Shown here piece by piece: positions 1-10,480 of a stretch of 64,000 nucleotides of DNA. The DNA is from Hemicordylus capensis (Eukaryota > Chordata > Lepidosauria > Squamata > Cordylidae), in the NCBI RefSeq assembly GCF_027244095.1, contig NC_069662.1:11496501-11560500 (forward strand), in the 5' to 3' direction. The position numbers were made by a program, and so were the translations under genes. Position 1 is the stretch's first letter; each line of letters starts with the position of its first letter. The notes beneath the pieces were generated by a model. That model worked only from the letters and a program-made list of their open reading frames with translations, did not search any database and was not told the DNA's origin.

Positions 1-600
1 TACCCAAATACAAGATGACTCTGAATTTAAGATGAGCCCCTTTAAAAACAGAGGTTAAATACAACTTATACCCTTATTTACTCAAAAGGAGGAACACCCT
101 GAGGCGCTTCACACAACCCGTGCAAAGCGGCAGATGGGGTTTGGCGGGGAGAGAAGGCTTAGCTCGCTCTCCCTGCAGATGATCAAACCTTGAGTTGTGT
201 GCAGGGATCGGAGGCAAGACCCCCAAGGCCAGGAGGCTGGCTGGGAGGCTGGTTGCATGTCCTCTATACAAGTTGGCTGGCTGAATCCTCCCGGTTGGGG
301 GGTCTACTCATGTGTTGCCGTGCACTGCGGGCGACACAGCCTCCCAGCACCGCAGGGCAACATGTGTTGCCATGCACAGCCTCCCGGTCGGGGTCTACTC
401 ATGTGTCACCATTAATGGAGTGCTTGCTCTATTAACCTCAGAGCCCGGTAGTTCCCACGATCACTAGCAAGCAGGCTAGGCTCCTTCAAGTGACTGTGGG
501 AATAGCTTATCTGAATTTAAGGTGACCACCCCCCTCGATTTCTAACATGAAAGAACTTGGAAAAAATCTATTCTTTGATTCAGGTAAATACAGAAAGGAG
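1..600. repeat. Dispersed 'GAATTTAAGATGACC' repeat, split by an insertion
   Basis: The left part (about 1-90) and right part (about 509-600) together match other copies at 49825-49930, 52040-52190 and 52430-52550, with the shared motif ctgaatttaagatgaccc and an actcaaaagg stretch. A foldback element occupies about 86-508. I cannot name the family and see no coding capacity. Confidence 0.6.
86..508. mobile_element. Foldback non-autonomous DNA element (family E), copy 1
   Basis: It begins gaggcgcttcacacaac and ends near a gtgggaatagc motif. It shares with copies at 39738-40115, 56805-57235 and 62440-62900 a GC-rich interior with a gggtctactcatgtgt box and paired aacctca / gcttagc segments. The interior folds back on itself. 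Family unknown, no ORF. Confidence 0.5.
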
Positions 601-1058
601 GGGGAGCTGCTAATGAGAATAGCCTCCTTTACTGCCTTGCTGGTGTCCCACGAATCTGTTGCCTGAGATGACTGCTTCACCCCAACTCATGAAAGGGCCA
701 CCCCGGGATGGCACATTCTCTTAGCTGCCCATTCAAGGGTGGCCCTTCCATGGGGCAAGGTGAGGCTATAACCTCAGGCGGTACATTACTAGGGTACCAG
801 CAAGGCAGAGCGATGCCCCTGCTGCTGCGGCCATCACAGCTGCTCTGATCTGACCCTCTCCTCTCCTCACGCTCCCTGAAAAGTTGGCAAGCAACACGAG
901 GAGAGAGAGAGAAAAGAAGAGGCTGCTGGCCACTTTCCCTCCTCCCTGACCTCTGCACCCCTTTCAAAGTTTGCAAAGGTTGGTCTTGAATGAAAGCTGG
1001 CCTCCTGCCAGGATTGTGAGGCAAGGCAGCATTTGGACTGCCCCAAGCCCATTTCTAA
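601..1058. other. No gene recognised
   Basis: Only short overlapping open frames are present. None has recognisable protein similarity or splice context. Confidence 0.4.
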
Positions 1059-1345
1059 CCCCTGCTAACTTTGCAAAGAGGCACCTTTTTAACATGGTGA
1101 TTCCCTTTATTTAGCAGGGGGAGAATAACTGGCCCTATCCACCCCCAGCACAGTACCTCCAGTGACTGTTGCTGGTATCTGTCTGATGTTTCTTTTTAGA
1201 TTGTGAGCCCTTTGGGGAGAGGGGTCCATCTTATTTATTTGTTATTTCTCCTGTAAACCTCCCTGAGCCATTTTTGGAAGGGTGGAATAGAAACTGAATA
1301 AAAATTAAAAATAAAATAAAATAAAATAAAATAAAATAAATAAAT
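1059..1345 (+). repeat. Interspersed repeat family A, nearly full copy
   Basis: The order is a gcaaaga(gg)cacc box, a ctttatttagcaggggga box, tttttagattgtgagccctt, a ccctgagccatttttggaagg box and an (AAAAT)n/(AAATA)n tail. At least nine other copies occur in the window (for example 4164-4460, 19303-19583, 22445-22690, 43868-44015). The A-rich tail suggests a retroposed SINE or LINE 3' end; class uncertain. Confidence 0.7.
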
Positions 1346-2454
1346 TGTGGGATGCTGTGAATAATATCACAATGCATCAGGGGATCATCCATCATCAGGT
1401 GCATCTGTGGCAAATGATTGTGGATGGAAAGCAGACCGGTTGAATCTATGATTGGATATTTAATATAGCAGGTGGCATTTGGGGAAAACACTATGCCTTG
1501 TAGAGATGCATCAGGCAGAAATTCAGAGAACAATATAATCATAAAATCCGAGAATGTTAGAATTGGAAAAGATCTTGGAGATCCTCTGCTCCAGCCCCCT
1601 CATAGCAAAATTCTCTTTCCCTCCCAGTTGAATGAATGCATTTCTAGCAAGTGATTCGGAAAGTTGTACCTGTTGAACATTCCTCCCAAGTCCAACACTG
1701 GGATATAAATGTAAACAAACAAACAAACAAACAAACATTGAGCTAAAAGACCAAAGCAAAGAATTGTGGCTTGGAGCCTAATTTGTAAAGCCAGCTACAA
1801 ACTGAAGCAATTATTTACAGCTTACATGGCATGCAATTGTTCAGGTGACAGTTTGCAATCTCCAGGTTTTTTAGAGCACAGATGAAAATCTTAAGCACTC
1901 TGACTTAAAAGCTTTTTTTATATTTGAATTAAAATCACCCCACCTAAGTCCATCAGCTTTAGGAATGTTGTCCATCACTATTAGGATTAACAAAACTTCA
2001 AGCTCCTCAGATCTTCCAACCAATTCTGAAAGGCTTCCAAAGTGAAGGGTTTTACAGTCTGCTTCTAGTAACTGATCTGACAGCCCATAAGTTTTCCCAT
2101 GAAGAAAAACACACCCCATGAAGAAAAACACACTGAAATCTTTCTTATATGACTTGTCTGCTCTGGTGCTAGCATCTGTTTAAGATCAGTAACATAGGTT
2201 CTGCTTTGCTTCTGTTTGTACTTAGATAACTTATTTCATTTAGATTACTAATAAGTAATTAGTGTTTCTAAATCCCCAAGGTATCTGCCTGATAAAAATG
2301 TGATCTGGGATTTTCAGACACTCTGAATAAAGTTTAAAGGTGATACAGTTTCTTTGGACTTGGGGTCCCTTGTGTATAAAGTAGAATTTCATCATCAAAG
2401 CCAGCTGTGAATTGTGTTTCTTATAGCATTGGGCCTTTGAGTCCCTTTTTTTTG
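1346..2454. other. No gene recognised; contains (CAAA)n
   Basis: A perfect (CAAA)n tract lies at about 1713-1737. The rest is AT-rich sequence with no supported exon. Confidence 0.4.
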
Positions 2455-2546
2455 GAGGGGGGCGGGAGGAGGAGGAGAAAGAGGAAGAAGAAGAGGAAGA
2501 GGAAGAGGGAGGAGGAGGAGAAGAAGAAGAAGAAGAAGAAGAAGCA
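2455..2546. repeat. Purine-only GGA/GAA tract
   Basis: About 90 bases are almost entirely purine: a G-rich lead, then GGA/GAA triplets ending in a pure (GAA)n run. Such mirror-like polypurine tracts can adopt triplex structures; that is inference. Confidence 0.8.
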
Positions 2547-4034
2547 GCTACCCACTCCAGTTACAGAGTAGAGTGCAGAGTTTAGTTGTTGCAGTTATTT
2601 TAAGAACACGCATGGAGATGGTTGTACAATCTAAATTAAATAGGTTTATTAGTGAAGTATATTTTGGATAGGAAAGACCTATCCTAACTATCAGCTACAT
2701 AATGAATAGGGAGGGAGGGAGAGAAGTTTTCATCTACTCTCTAAGAGCAAAGGAAGAGGACTAACTCTACAATAAGTACCTGAGGAGTCAAGGCAGGGGT
2801 TATAGAGTAGAGGCAAAGGCAGGACAGATAAAGAGACCCTCACTAGCTACCTCTGCTCTCAGTGGCCCTAGTGGTCATTAGGATAGTTGGTGCAAAAGGT
2901 CGATGCACCGGAACTCCATCTCCAACAGTCCCAGTGGCAAGATTATGGCTGTTATCCAGACTACTGTTGTGCTCGCAGAAGAATGTTCTGCTAGCTCACT
3001 CTGTGTTGTATTTTATCCAATATCTTTTATGTTTTGTTGTTTAGAAGTTTGTCCCCTACTAACTGAACCTGCTAACTTCTAACTTGTTTAGAAGTTTGTC
3101 CTCTGCTAACTAAGCAAAGAGGCACCTTGCTAACATGGTGATTCTCTTTATTTAGCATGGAGAGAGTGTTTTGTGTGTGGAGTGCTTCCAAGGATCTCAA
3201 ATGGACTTTGGGCTAAGTTTGGCTGGTGTGTGAACGCACAGACTCTCTTCCGGAGGAGATATGGGCTAACTAACCCTGTCTGTAAAGCCTCCTGGTGTTA
3301 CACAACCCCAGGAGGTTTTTCACATGAGGCTTTTAAAGCTCTTTAACTTGCATCTCGTCCAGAATGGAGGGCGTACGGTCACATATCAACCAGATTTACC
3401 CTGAAGACCCTGTGAGTTATCAGGGAGCAGTTCACACACAATTCAGGTTTTTCACTGTGCCTTATAGTGTAGCCCGATTTATATCTGGGGTAAAGAAAAT
3501 CCACCAGATATAAATGGATTTTTAATATCCATTTGTATGGATATACAAATCCATACATTTGGATTTGTATGGATTTTCAATACAATTGAAAATACAAAAT
3601 TGAAAATTGTATTGAATTTGCAATACAATTGAAAACTGTATTGCGTCAGTCTTTTGGGACAACTTTGAGTTTGCAGTAAAGCCTCCCAGTAAACTCGTGG
3701 TAAAGCCTGTTGTGTGTAAAAGTCGCTGGTGACCTGCACACAGTAGATCATGTGCCAGCAACATCAATCGCTTCCTATCACTGACCCTTTTTCCTTCTCC
3801 AAAGAGAACTCTTTTTTATTACTTGGGAAAAAATCTCTTTTTATTTCTTCATACCTGAAATTTCCTCCTGCCCCCTGAGACAGGACCCTTAGCTCAGACA
3901 CTGGTGCAGGGATCATAGAAGTGCATTAACCCGTGGACATTCCCTGTCATGGAATGTGACTCAGGACAGCAGAGTATATGTGCACAGATAAGGAAAACAC
4001 ACAGGTGTGTGATGCAGTGGTGCATGCTATACAT
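2547..4034. other. No gene; family A fragment and AT-rich palindrome
   Basis: A fragment of repeat family A (gcaaagaggcacc, ctttatttagcatgg) lies at about 3060-3165. An AT-rich inverted-repeat block is at 3500-3640. No exon could be supported. Confidence 0.4.
3500..3640. repeat. AT-rich imperfect palindrome cluster
   Basis: Overlapping copies of ccatttgtatggat / atccatacatttgga and caatacaattgaaaa / ttttcaatacaattg alternate in both orientations, giving several potential cruciform stems. Confidence 0.6.
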
Positions 4035-4163
4035 GCAAATTATACTCACATACCATTGTGCAGTTCTGAATTTTCTTTTTTAAAAAACCTGACACCTGAG
4101 GAGGTGCGTATGTCAGCTGAAGGAGTCTTTAGGCACATCAGCATTCTAACTGTAACTGATCTG

Positions 4164-4213
<50 letters not shown>

Positions 4214-5320
4214 TAATAATTCGATTTCTATACCGCCCTTCCAAAAATGGCTCAGGGCGGTTTACAAAGAGAAATAACAAATAAGATGGCTCCCTGTCCC
4301 CAAAGGGCTCACATTCTAAAAAGAAACATAAGACACACACCAGCAACAGTCACTGGAAGTACTGTGCTGGGGGTGGATAGGGCCAGTTACTCTCCCCCTG
4401 CTAAATAAAGAGAATCACCATGGTAAAAGGTGCCTCTTTGCCCAGTTAGCAGGGGTGCTAACTAGCTTAATGGATATTGCTTCCTCCCAGACTCTGTCAT
4501 GGCATGAGATAGGATTATTTGCTAGAGGGCCCTAGTCTGTGACATGGCGAGGGTCCTTCTTTAGAAGATTTAAAGTAGTTTGCAACTAGTTTATTGCAGT
4601 ATATTACCTCTGACTGCCATTGTTTTAATTGTAAACTGCCCTGAGCCATTTTGGAAGGGCAGTATAATAATCAAATCAAATCAATCAATCAATCAATCAA
4701 TCAATCAGACTTCACAGAGGCACAGACACAGAGAATCTGTGTTTTCTTGCTATTTCTGCTCTTCGGTCAGTTGCCCAGTGAATCCAGTTGGCCAATGACT
4801 CTCAGGGGTTAACGTGCTGACCCCTGAGAAGGTAGCTGGGGGGGTGTGTGTTGGAGATGTTCCTGAAGTCACGACATCTCTGATGTCCCCTCGCACTCTC
4901 TCCCCCACAGAGAAACTGATACCACTGTAGAAAATTGGGTTTTCGAAATGTGGACATTCCAGGCAGGGTGTTTTCAAGAGAAGGAGTATGGAAACCAGCT
5001 TTGCACAGTGGGCTCGGATGAGAGCCAGGATTCCAGTGGCCTTCGAGCTTTCAACATAGCTGGGTGAGCTGTACAGAAAGGAGAAGACAGTGCAGTCTGA
5101 TAAACTGGGAAGAAAGGGGAAACAGGATCTCCCCCTGATCCGCGTGTCCACTCCCCTACCCTTGCATCTAGTCCCAGATGGAAATTAGCCAATATCTGCT
5201 TTGGATTGGGTACGAGGGCCCTGCCCAGCCCTTTCTGGAGATCTTGTGCTGCCTCCACTGCTGCCACCTCCTCTCTGTGCCCTTTGAGAGCCTCAGCATC
5301 CACTGTGGGGAGCCTGAAGG
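4035..5320 (+). repeat. Segmental duplicate of the NAT upstream region and first NAT codons
   Basis: Collinear matches to 9546-10480 include the ctgacacctgaggaggtg box, gtttgcaactagttta, cttcacagaggcacagaca, the cagtgaatccagttggcca box, an ggcag/ggccaggtgttttc box and the first about 46 codons of NAT. Family A with a (TAA)n tract (4164-4460) was inserted later in this copy only. Homology ends abruptly after the codons for GEP. Confidence 0.8.
4164..4460 (-). repeat. Repeat family A, reverse copy with (TAA)n tail
   Basis: The reverse complement of the 1059-1345 element. A (TAA)n microsatellite at about 4164-4213 marks the 3' tail, followed by ccgcccttccaaaaatggctc and caaagggctcacattc. The isoleucine- and tyrosine-run open frames here are translations of the microsatellite. 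Confidence 0.75.
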
Positions 5321-5357
5321 TGGAAAAGGAGGAGAAAATGGAGTTGTTGCTGAATAA
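5178..5357 (+). pseudogene. Truncated arylamine N-acetyltransferase copy
   Basis: The ATG at 5178 follows the same ctagtcccag acceptor as the intact NAT at 10349. The first about 46 codons stay in frame and closely match that protein (MEISQYL, GYEGPAQP, HLLSVPFESLSIHCGEP). After GEP the homology stops. The frame runs 13 unrelated codons to TAA at 5355, overlapping an AATAAA. It lacks the catalytic Cys, His and Asp, so it cannot be an active NAT. It could be a relict of tandem duplication cut off by a rearrangement, or a transcribed upstream fragment. The duplicated segment also carries the NAT upstream region, so the copy may still have a promoter. Confidence 0.8.
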
Positions 5358-6160
5358 ATCTTTAGTTAAATCAACATAAGGTTTATTTGTGTGCGAGAGA
5401 GAAGCAGCTCTAAAACAGATAACCTCCTGGTTTTATTTATTGTATTTATATGTATATACTACCCTTCAGCCTAAGACCCCGGGACAGTCAAGGAGATTAA
5501 ACAATGAAAATCAATAAAACAGAAAAACAAGATAAAATAATAAAACTCAATAAAAATAAATAAAAACAGAACAAAACATGGGTAATCTTTTTAAGAGCAA
5601 GGAGAGCTCATTGGCCAAAAGCCTGAATGAAAAGGGCCATCTTGCTGCCTTGCCTTGTGCTGGAGCGATGCGGCTGGAGATCAGCTTGGCCAGAAGAACT
5701 TCCAGACAGTTTGGTTGAAGTTGTGCTGAGAGGGATTGACGGATCCCCAAATAATGATTTCAGCTCTATGGACCAGAGATTCTCAGGGCTGGGAATCTCC
5801 GCGACTCATCCAGAGAGCATGCACCCTCTCTGGGCTTTGCAGTGGGGCAGATTGTCACTATTTCTGGCCCTGTCCTCAGAGGACAGGAGGATCAGCGACT
5901 GTGCTGTTTCTCTTTGGGTGCCTTTCAATACCTTATTTTGTCTAAACATGCACATTTCCTTCAGGCTTTCCTCATCCATCATTTTTTCTTTTTCCAGCTC
6001 AATCACATCCCTGACACTAGGCAACTTTAAATGTACTCCAAGTGATTTCACAGTCATGGCTGTGGGTCCTATGCAGTTCAGGGCACGTCAGTGAAGTCCA
6101 CTTAATGCTACTGAACTTTGAATGATGCCAAGTCCAGGTGCATGGCTCTTGACACAGCTT
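5358..6160. other. No gene recognised; tail of an interspersed repeat
   Basis: About 5430-5590 resembles the left, A-rich part of the repeat also seen at 31340 and 38040 (tttattgtattta, aaaatcaataaaa). The 5627-6094 open frames lack splice context or family similarity. Confidence 0.35.
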
Positions 6161-6165
6161 TGTTA

Positions 6166-6405
6166 ATAGGAACATAGGAACATAGGAACACAGGAAACTG
6201 CCATATACTGAGTCAGACCATTGGTCTATCTAGCTCAGTATTGTCTTCACAGACTGGCAGCGACTTCTCCAAGGTTGAAGGCAGGAATCTCTCTCAGCCC
6301 TATCTTGGAGAAGCCAGGGAGGGAACTTGAAACCTTCTGCTCTTCCCAGAGCAGCTCCATCCCGAGAGGAATATCTTGCAGTGCTCACACTTCTAGTCTC
6401 CCTTT
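6166..6405 (-). repeat. tRNA-related SINE family S3, reverse
   Basis: It begins aggaacataggaa, then ccatatactgagtcagac, gtctatctagctcagtattg, ggcagcgacttctccaagg and ccagggagggaacttg. The reverse complement has a tRNA-like head with a B-box-like ggttcaatccc, clearest in the copy at 14815. Confidence 0.75.
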
Positions 6406-6409
6406 CAAC

Positions 6410-6622
6410 GAGAGCCAGCATGATGTAGTGGTTAGAGTGCTGGACTAGGACCGGGGAGACCTGAGTTCAAATCCCCATTCAGCCATAAAAAAACTAGCTG
6501 GGTGACTCTGGGCCAGTCACTTCTCTCTCAGCCTAACCTACTTCACAGGGTTGTTGTGAAAGAGAAACTCAAGTATGTAGTACACCGCTCTGGGCTCCTT
6601 GGAGGAAGAGCGGGATATAAAT

Positions 6623-6670
<48 letters not shown>

Positions 6671-6672
6671 TG
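6410..6672 (+). repeat. Sauria SINE
   Basis: The tRNA-like head has gtagtggttagagtgctgg (A box) and gagttcaaatccccattc (B box). The body has ctgggtgactctgggccag and cttcacagggttgttgtga. The Bov-B-type tail has ctccttggaggaagagcg and gggatataaatg, then (AAT)n. This matches the Sauria SINE as described for squamates. Confidence 0.85.
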
Positions 6673-7458
6673 CAACCAGGGCAGACCCTGCTTAGGTAAG
6701 GGGACAAGTCATGCTTGCTGCCACAAGACCAGCTCTCCTGTGTAACCACGCACAAAATGTACAGTCCCATTCCCCCCCCCCCACACACACACACCCAGCA
6801 CCTGGAAAAACCCTCATGTAGTTCTAAAAGAACATTTGTGCCATTCAAAAAATTCAAATCATGCAAATGTAGTACTGTCATGATGATAAAAAAGTGACTG
6901 AGAGCAATGAGAAAAGGAAAGTGGGTAGTCCAGTCTCTGCTAAACCCAGACCCCAAGTGTACCCATTTCTCTACCCCCTGCCAAAGACACTTCCTGCAGA
7001 GACTTCTGCTACAGTGATCTCAAATTCCTAGTTCTGAAGATTTCCTTCACTCTTTTTAGGTTTCTATTTGCCATGGAATTTGACTCCAGGCAACAGTGTG
7101 TGTGTTGGGAATTCTCTCTGGTAAGAGACACCCTTATAATATAGCAGAGTGCCCTGAGGCACAACACAGCGAAGTCTGCCCAGGCATGCGTGTATGCTGA
7201 GAGCCAAATAACTTGGAGCCAGTTCATAGTTTCCAATCAATATAAGGAGTCTTTATTAGGGAAGTCCATTCTAGATAGCAAAGTGGAGAGATAGGATCTC
7301 TAATCTACCTAGCTAGCTGGATACAGATGGATGCATCTCTACACACATGGTTCAGGGAGAGAGGAGCTTGCATGTTGCAAGGGAGAAGGAAGGGAAGGGG
7401 AAGGAGAGGAAGAGGAAGTGGCAGACAGGTAGGAAGGAAGTCCCTAAGAATAGCAATC
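6673..7458. other. No gene recognised
   Basis: Contains a SINE S3 fragment (gcaaccagggcagaccctgc, about 6670-6760), a C/CA-rich run at 6770-6795 and purine-rich sequence before the Tc1 element. No exon is supported. Confidence 0.35.
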
Positions 7459-7460
7459 TA

Positions 7461-7664
7461 CAGTGAGGGAAATAAGTATTTGATCCCCTGCTGATTTTGT
7501 CCGTTTGCCCTCTGACACAGAAATGACCAGGCTATAATTGGAATGGTAGGTTTATTGCAGCTGTGAGAGACAGAATAACAACAAACAAACCCTCAAAAGC
7601 CCAGTGCTCAAAAGTCAGCGATGGATTTGCATTGTAGTGAGGGAAATAAGTATTCGATCCCCTA
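7461..7664 (+). repeat. Left terminal inverted repeat of the Tc1 element (IR/DR)
   Basis: The outer motif at 7461 and inner motif near 7636 (agtgagggaaataagtattc) are the two likely transposase-binding repeats. The arm mirrors 8873-9076. Confidence 0.9.
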
Positions 7665-7838
7665 TCAACCAGCAAGATTTCAGGCTCCCAGGCATCTTTT
7701 CACTATATGCAAGTAACGAGCTGAGATGAGGAACACCCTCTGTAAGGGAGTGCTCCTAATCCCAGCTTGTTACAGTACCTGTATAAAAGACACCTGTCCA
7801 TAGAAGCAAGCAATCACTCAGCTTCCAAACTCACCACC

Positions 7839-8861
7839 ATGCCCAAGACCAAAGAGCTGTTGAAGGATGTCAGGGACAAGGTTGTAGACCTGCACAAGGC
7901 TGGACTGGGCTACAAGACTGTCGCCAAGCAGCTTGGTGAGAAGGTGACTACAGTTGACATGATAACTCGCAAATGGAAGAAACACAAAACAACTGTCAAT
8001 CTCCCTCGGTCTGGGGCTCCATGCAAGATCTCACCTCATGGAGTTGCAATGATCATGAGAACGGTGACAAAGCAGCCCAGAACTACACGGGGGGAACTTG
8101 TCAATGATCTCAGGGCAGCTGGAACCATAGTCACCAAGAAAACAATTGGTAACACACTACGCCGTGAAGGACTGAAATCTTGCAGTGCCCGCAAGGTCCC
8201 CCTGCTCAAGGCAGCACATGTACAGGCCCGCCTGCAGTTTGCCAATGCACATCTGAATGATCCAGAGGAGAACTGGGCAAAAGTGTTGTGGTCAGATGAG
8301 ACCAAAATCGAGCTCTTTGGCATCAACTCAACTCGCAGTGTGTGGAGGAGGAGGAATGCTGCCTATGAGCCCAAGAACACCATCCCCACCGTCAAACATA
8401 GAGGTGGACACATTATGCTTTGGGGGTGTTTTTCTGCTAAGGGGACAGGACACCTTCACCACATTGAAGGGACGATGGACGGGACCATATACCGTCAGAT
8501 CTTGGGTGAGCACCTCCTTCCCTCAGCCAGGGCATTGAGAATGGGTCGTGGATGGGTATTCCAGCATGACAATGACGCAAAACACACAGCCAAGGCAACA
8601 AAGGAGTGGCTCAAGAAGAAGCACATGAAGGTCCTGGAGTGGCCCAGCCAGTCTCCAGACCTTAATCCCATAGAAAATCTGTGGAGGGAGCTGAAGGTTC
8701 GGGTTGCCAAACATCAGCCTTGAAACCTTTCTGACTTGGAGAGGATCTGCAAAGAGGAGTGGGACAACATCCCTCCTGGGTTGTGTGCAAACCTGGTGGC
8801 CAACTACAAGAAACGTCTGACCTCTGTGATTGCCAACAAGGGTTTTGCCACCAAGTACTAA
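7839..8861 (+). pseudogene. Tc1 transposase with one in-frame stop
   Basis: The ATG at 7839 has a strong context (caccaccATG). The N-terminal about 120 residues form the paired-like helix-turn-helix region ([22 protein letters not shown]). The DDE domain follows, with first Asp in [11 protein letters not shown], second in [10 protein letters not shown] and Glu in [11 protein letters not shown], 34 residues after the second Asp. The frame runs 294 codons to TGA at 8721. The same frame continues with family-typical residues ([22 protein letters not shown]) to TAA at 8859-8861, giving the 340 codons normal for Tc1. A single stop, possibly from CpG decay of an Arg codon, therefore separates this copy from full length. 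All catalytic residues precede it. Confidence 0.9.
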
Positions 8862-8872
8862 GACATCTTTTG

Positions 8873-9076
8873 TGAAGGGATCGAATACTTATTTCCCTCA
8901 CTACAATGCAAATCCATCGCTGACTTTTGGGCACTGGGCTTTTGAGGGTTTGTTTGTTGTTATTCTGTCTCTCACAGCTACAATAAACCTACCATTCCAA
9001 TTATAGCCTGGTCATTTCTGTGTCAGGGGGAAACGGACAAAATCAGCAGGGGATCAAATACTTATTTCCCTCACTG
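8873..9076 (-). repeat. Right terminal inverted repeat of the Tc1 element (IR/DR)
   Basis: Inverted copy of 7461-7664 with the same two direct motifs. Differences are few (for example gggggaaacgg against the left gccctctga region). Confidence 0.9.
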
Positions 9077-9295
9077 TACATATCAAGGGATAGTGTCAGA
9101 GCCGTAGAGAAGGGATGATCAATGTCTTGACCTCTCCAGCCCTCTGACTCACTAGTCTGTCCCCCTCTGTCACTGAGGCATAAGGCAGTGCAGAGTCCTT
9201 TACTTCCAACAGTTTGTCTGTGCCCAGGTGAGGGAAATGAACAAGAGTGTTGTAGTGGAACATGCTGCATGTGGGAATTCTACTCACATAAATGT

Positions 9296-9550
9296 AAAGT
9301 TGTGCCATCAAGTCGGTGTTGACTCCTGGCAACCACAGAGCCATGTGGCTGTCTTTGGTAAAATATAGGAGGGCTTTACCATTGCCATCTCCCATGCAGT
9401 TTGAGATTATGCCTTTCAGCATCTTCCTATTTCACTGCTGTCCAATATAGTGTTTCCCATAGTCTGGGAAACATACCAGCGGGGATTCAAACCGGCAACC
9501 TCTTGCTCCCTAGGCAAGTTCCTTCCCGGCTGTGCCATTAGGTGGCTTAT
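9296..9550 (-). repeat. tRNA-derived SINE family S2, reverse
   Basis: Diagnostic order: aagtcggtgttgactcctgg, ccacagagccatgtgg, tttaccattgccatctccc, gcctttcagcatcttcct, tttgaa/ttcaaaccggcaacctc. The reverse complement carries the B box ggttcgaatccc. Seven other copies occur in the window. Confidence 0.75.
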
Positions 9551-10480
9551 ACTCACATACTATTGTGCTGGATTTTCCTTTTAAATTCAGGATTTTCCTT
9601 TTTAAAATCCCTGATACTTGAGGAGGTGTGAATGATTGCTAAAAGAATCAAAATAACTGCAAGCAGGTTTGACAACTATTTCAATGGATCTTGCTTCCTC
9701 CCAAACATCTAAGACCAGACACTGTATGAGATTGAAAGGAATTATTTTACTAGAGAGCCATAGCCTCAAACAGTACAAAGGCCCTTCTTGAGAAGCATTA
9801 AACTAGTTTGCAACTAGTTTATCGCAGTATATTACATCTGACTGCTGCACAGACTTCACAGAGGCACAGACACAGAGAATCTCAGCTTTCATGGCCATTT
9901 GTGCTATTGGGCCAGTTCCCCAGTGAATCCAGCTGGCCAGGGGCTCTCAAGGGTTAATGTGCAGAGTTGAGAAAGGAGTCAGTGGGAGGAGTTTGGGTTG
10001 TGCTGGGGTCACATGACATCTCTGGTTTCCCCTTTCTCGCTCTCTCCTCCCCAGACGGAAACTACTGGCTTTGTAGAAAGCAAACTCCTTGTCAAACTGC
10101 AGACATTCCGGGCCAGGTGTTTTCTAGAGGAGGGGTGGGGACCAGCCTAGCAAGGAGGGACTGGATAAGAGCCAGGATTCCAATGTCCCCTGAGCTTTGA
10201 ACAGGGTTGGGTAAGCTGTACGTGAAGAATCAGAGATTCGGAGTTTATGAAGGAGAAGACAGTGTGGTCTGATAAACTGGGAAGAAAGGGGAAACAGGAT
10301 CCCCCCTGATCCGCCTGTCCACTCCTCTACCCCTGCATCTAGTCCCAGATGGAAATTAGCCAATATCTGCATCGGATCGGGTATGAGGGCCCTGCCCAGC
10401 CCTCTCTGGAGACCTTGCACTGCCTTCACTGCCGCCACCTCCTCTCTGTGCCTTTCGAGAGCCTCAGCATCCACTGTGGG
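9546..10480 (+). repeat. NAT upstream region, second copy of the segmental duplication
   Basis: Collinear with 4035-5320 (see that entry). This copy leads into the intact NAT exon. It presumably contains the NAT 5' untranslated exon or intron end, because the two copies stay similar up to and through the splice acceptor. Confidence 0.75.

Larger units (their letters stand above)
7461..9076 (+). mobile_element. Tc1/mariner transposon, nearly intact, TA duplication
   Basis: Both ends read cagtgagggaaataagtatt in inverted orientation and are flanked by TA (7459-7460 and 9077-9078). The terminal inverted repeats are about 204 bp and nearly identical. Each contains the end motif twice (outer and inner, about 165 bp apart), the IR/DR layout known from Sleeping Beauty-like Tc1 elements. 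A transposase frame lies between. Near-identity of the ends implies a recent insertion. Confidence 0.95.

Noticed and set aside
4146-4346. Tyr-run and Ile-run open frames
   Set aside because: They are translations of a (TAA)n microsatellite and family A repeat.
5627-6094. 155-codon plus-strand frame
   Set aside because: No homology, splice signals or Kozak context, and it overlaps equal-length frames on both strands.
6543-6956. 137-codon minus-strand frame with a Leu run
   Set aside because: It is a translation of the (AAT)n tail of a Sauria SINE.
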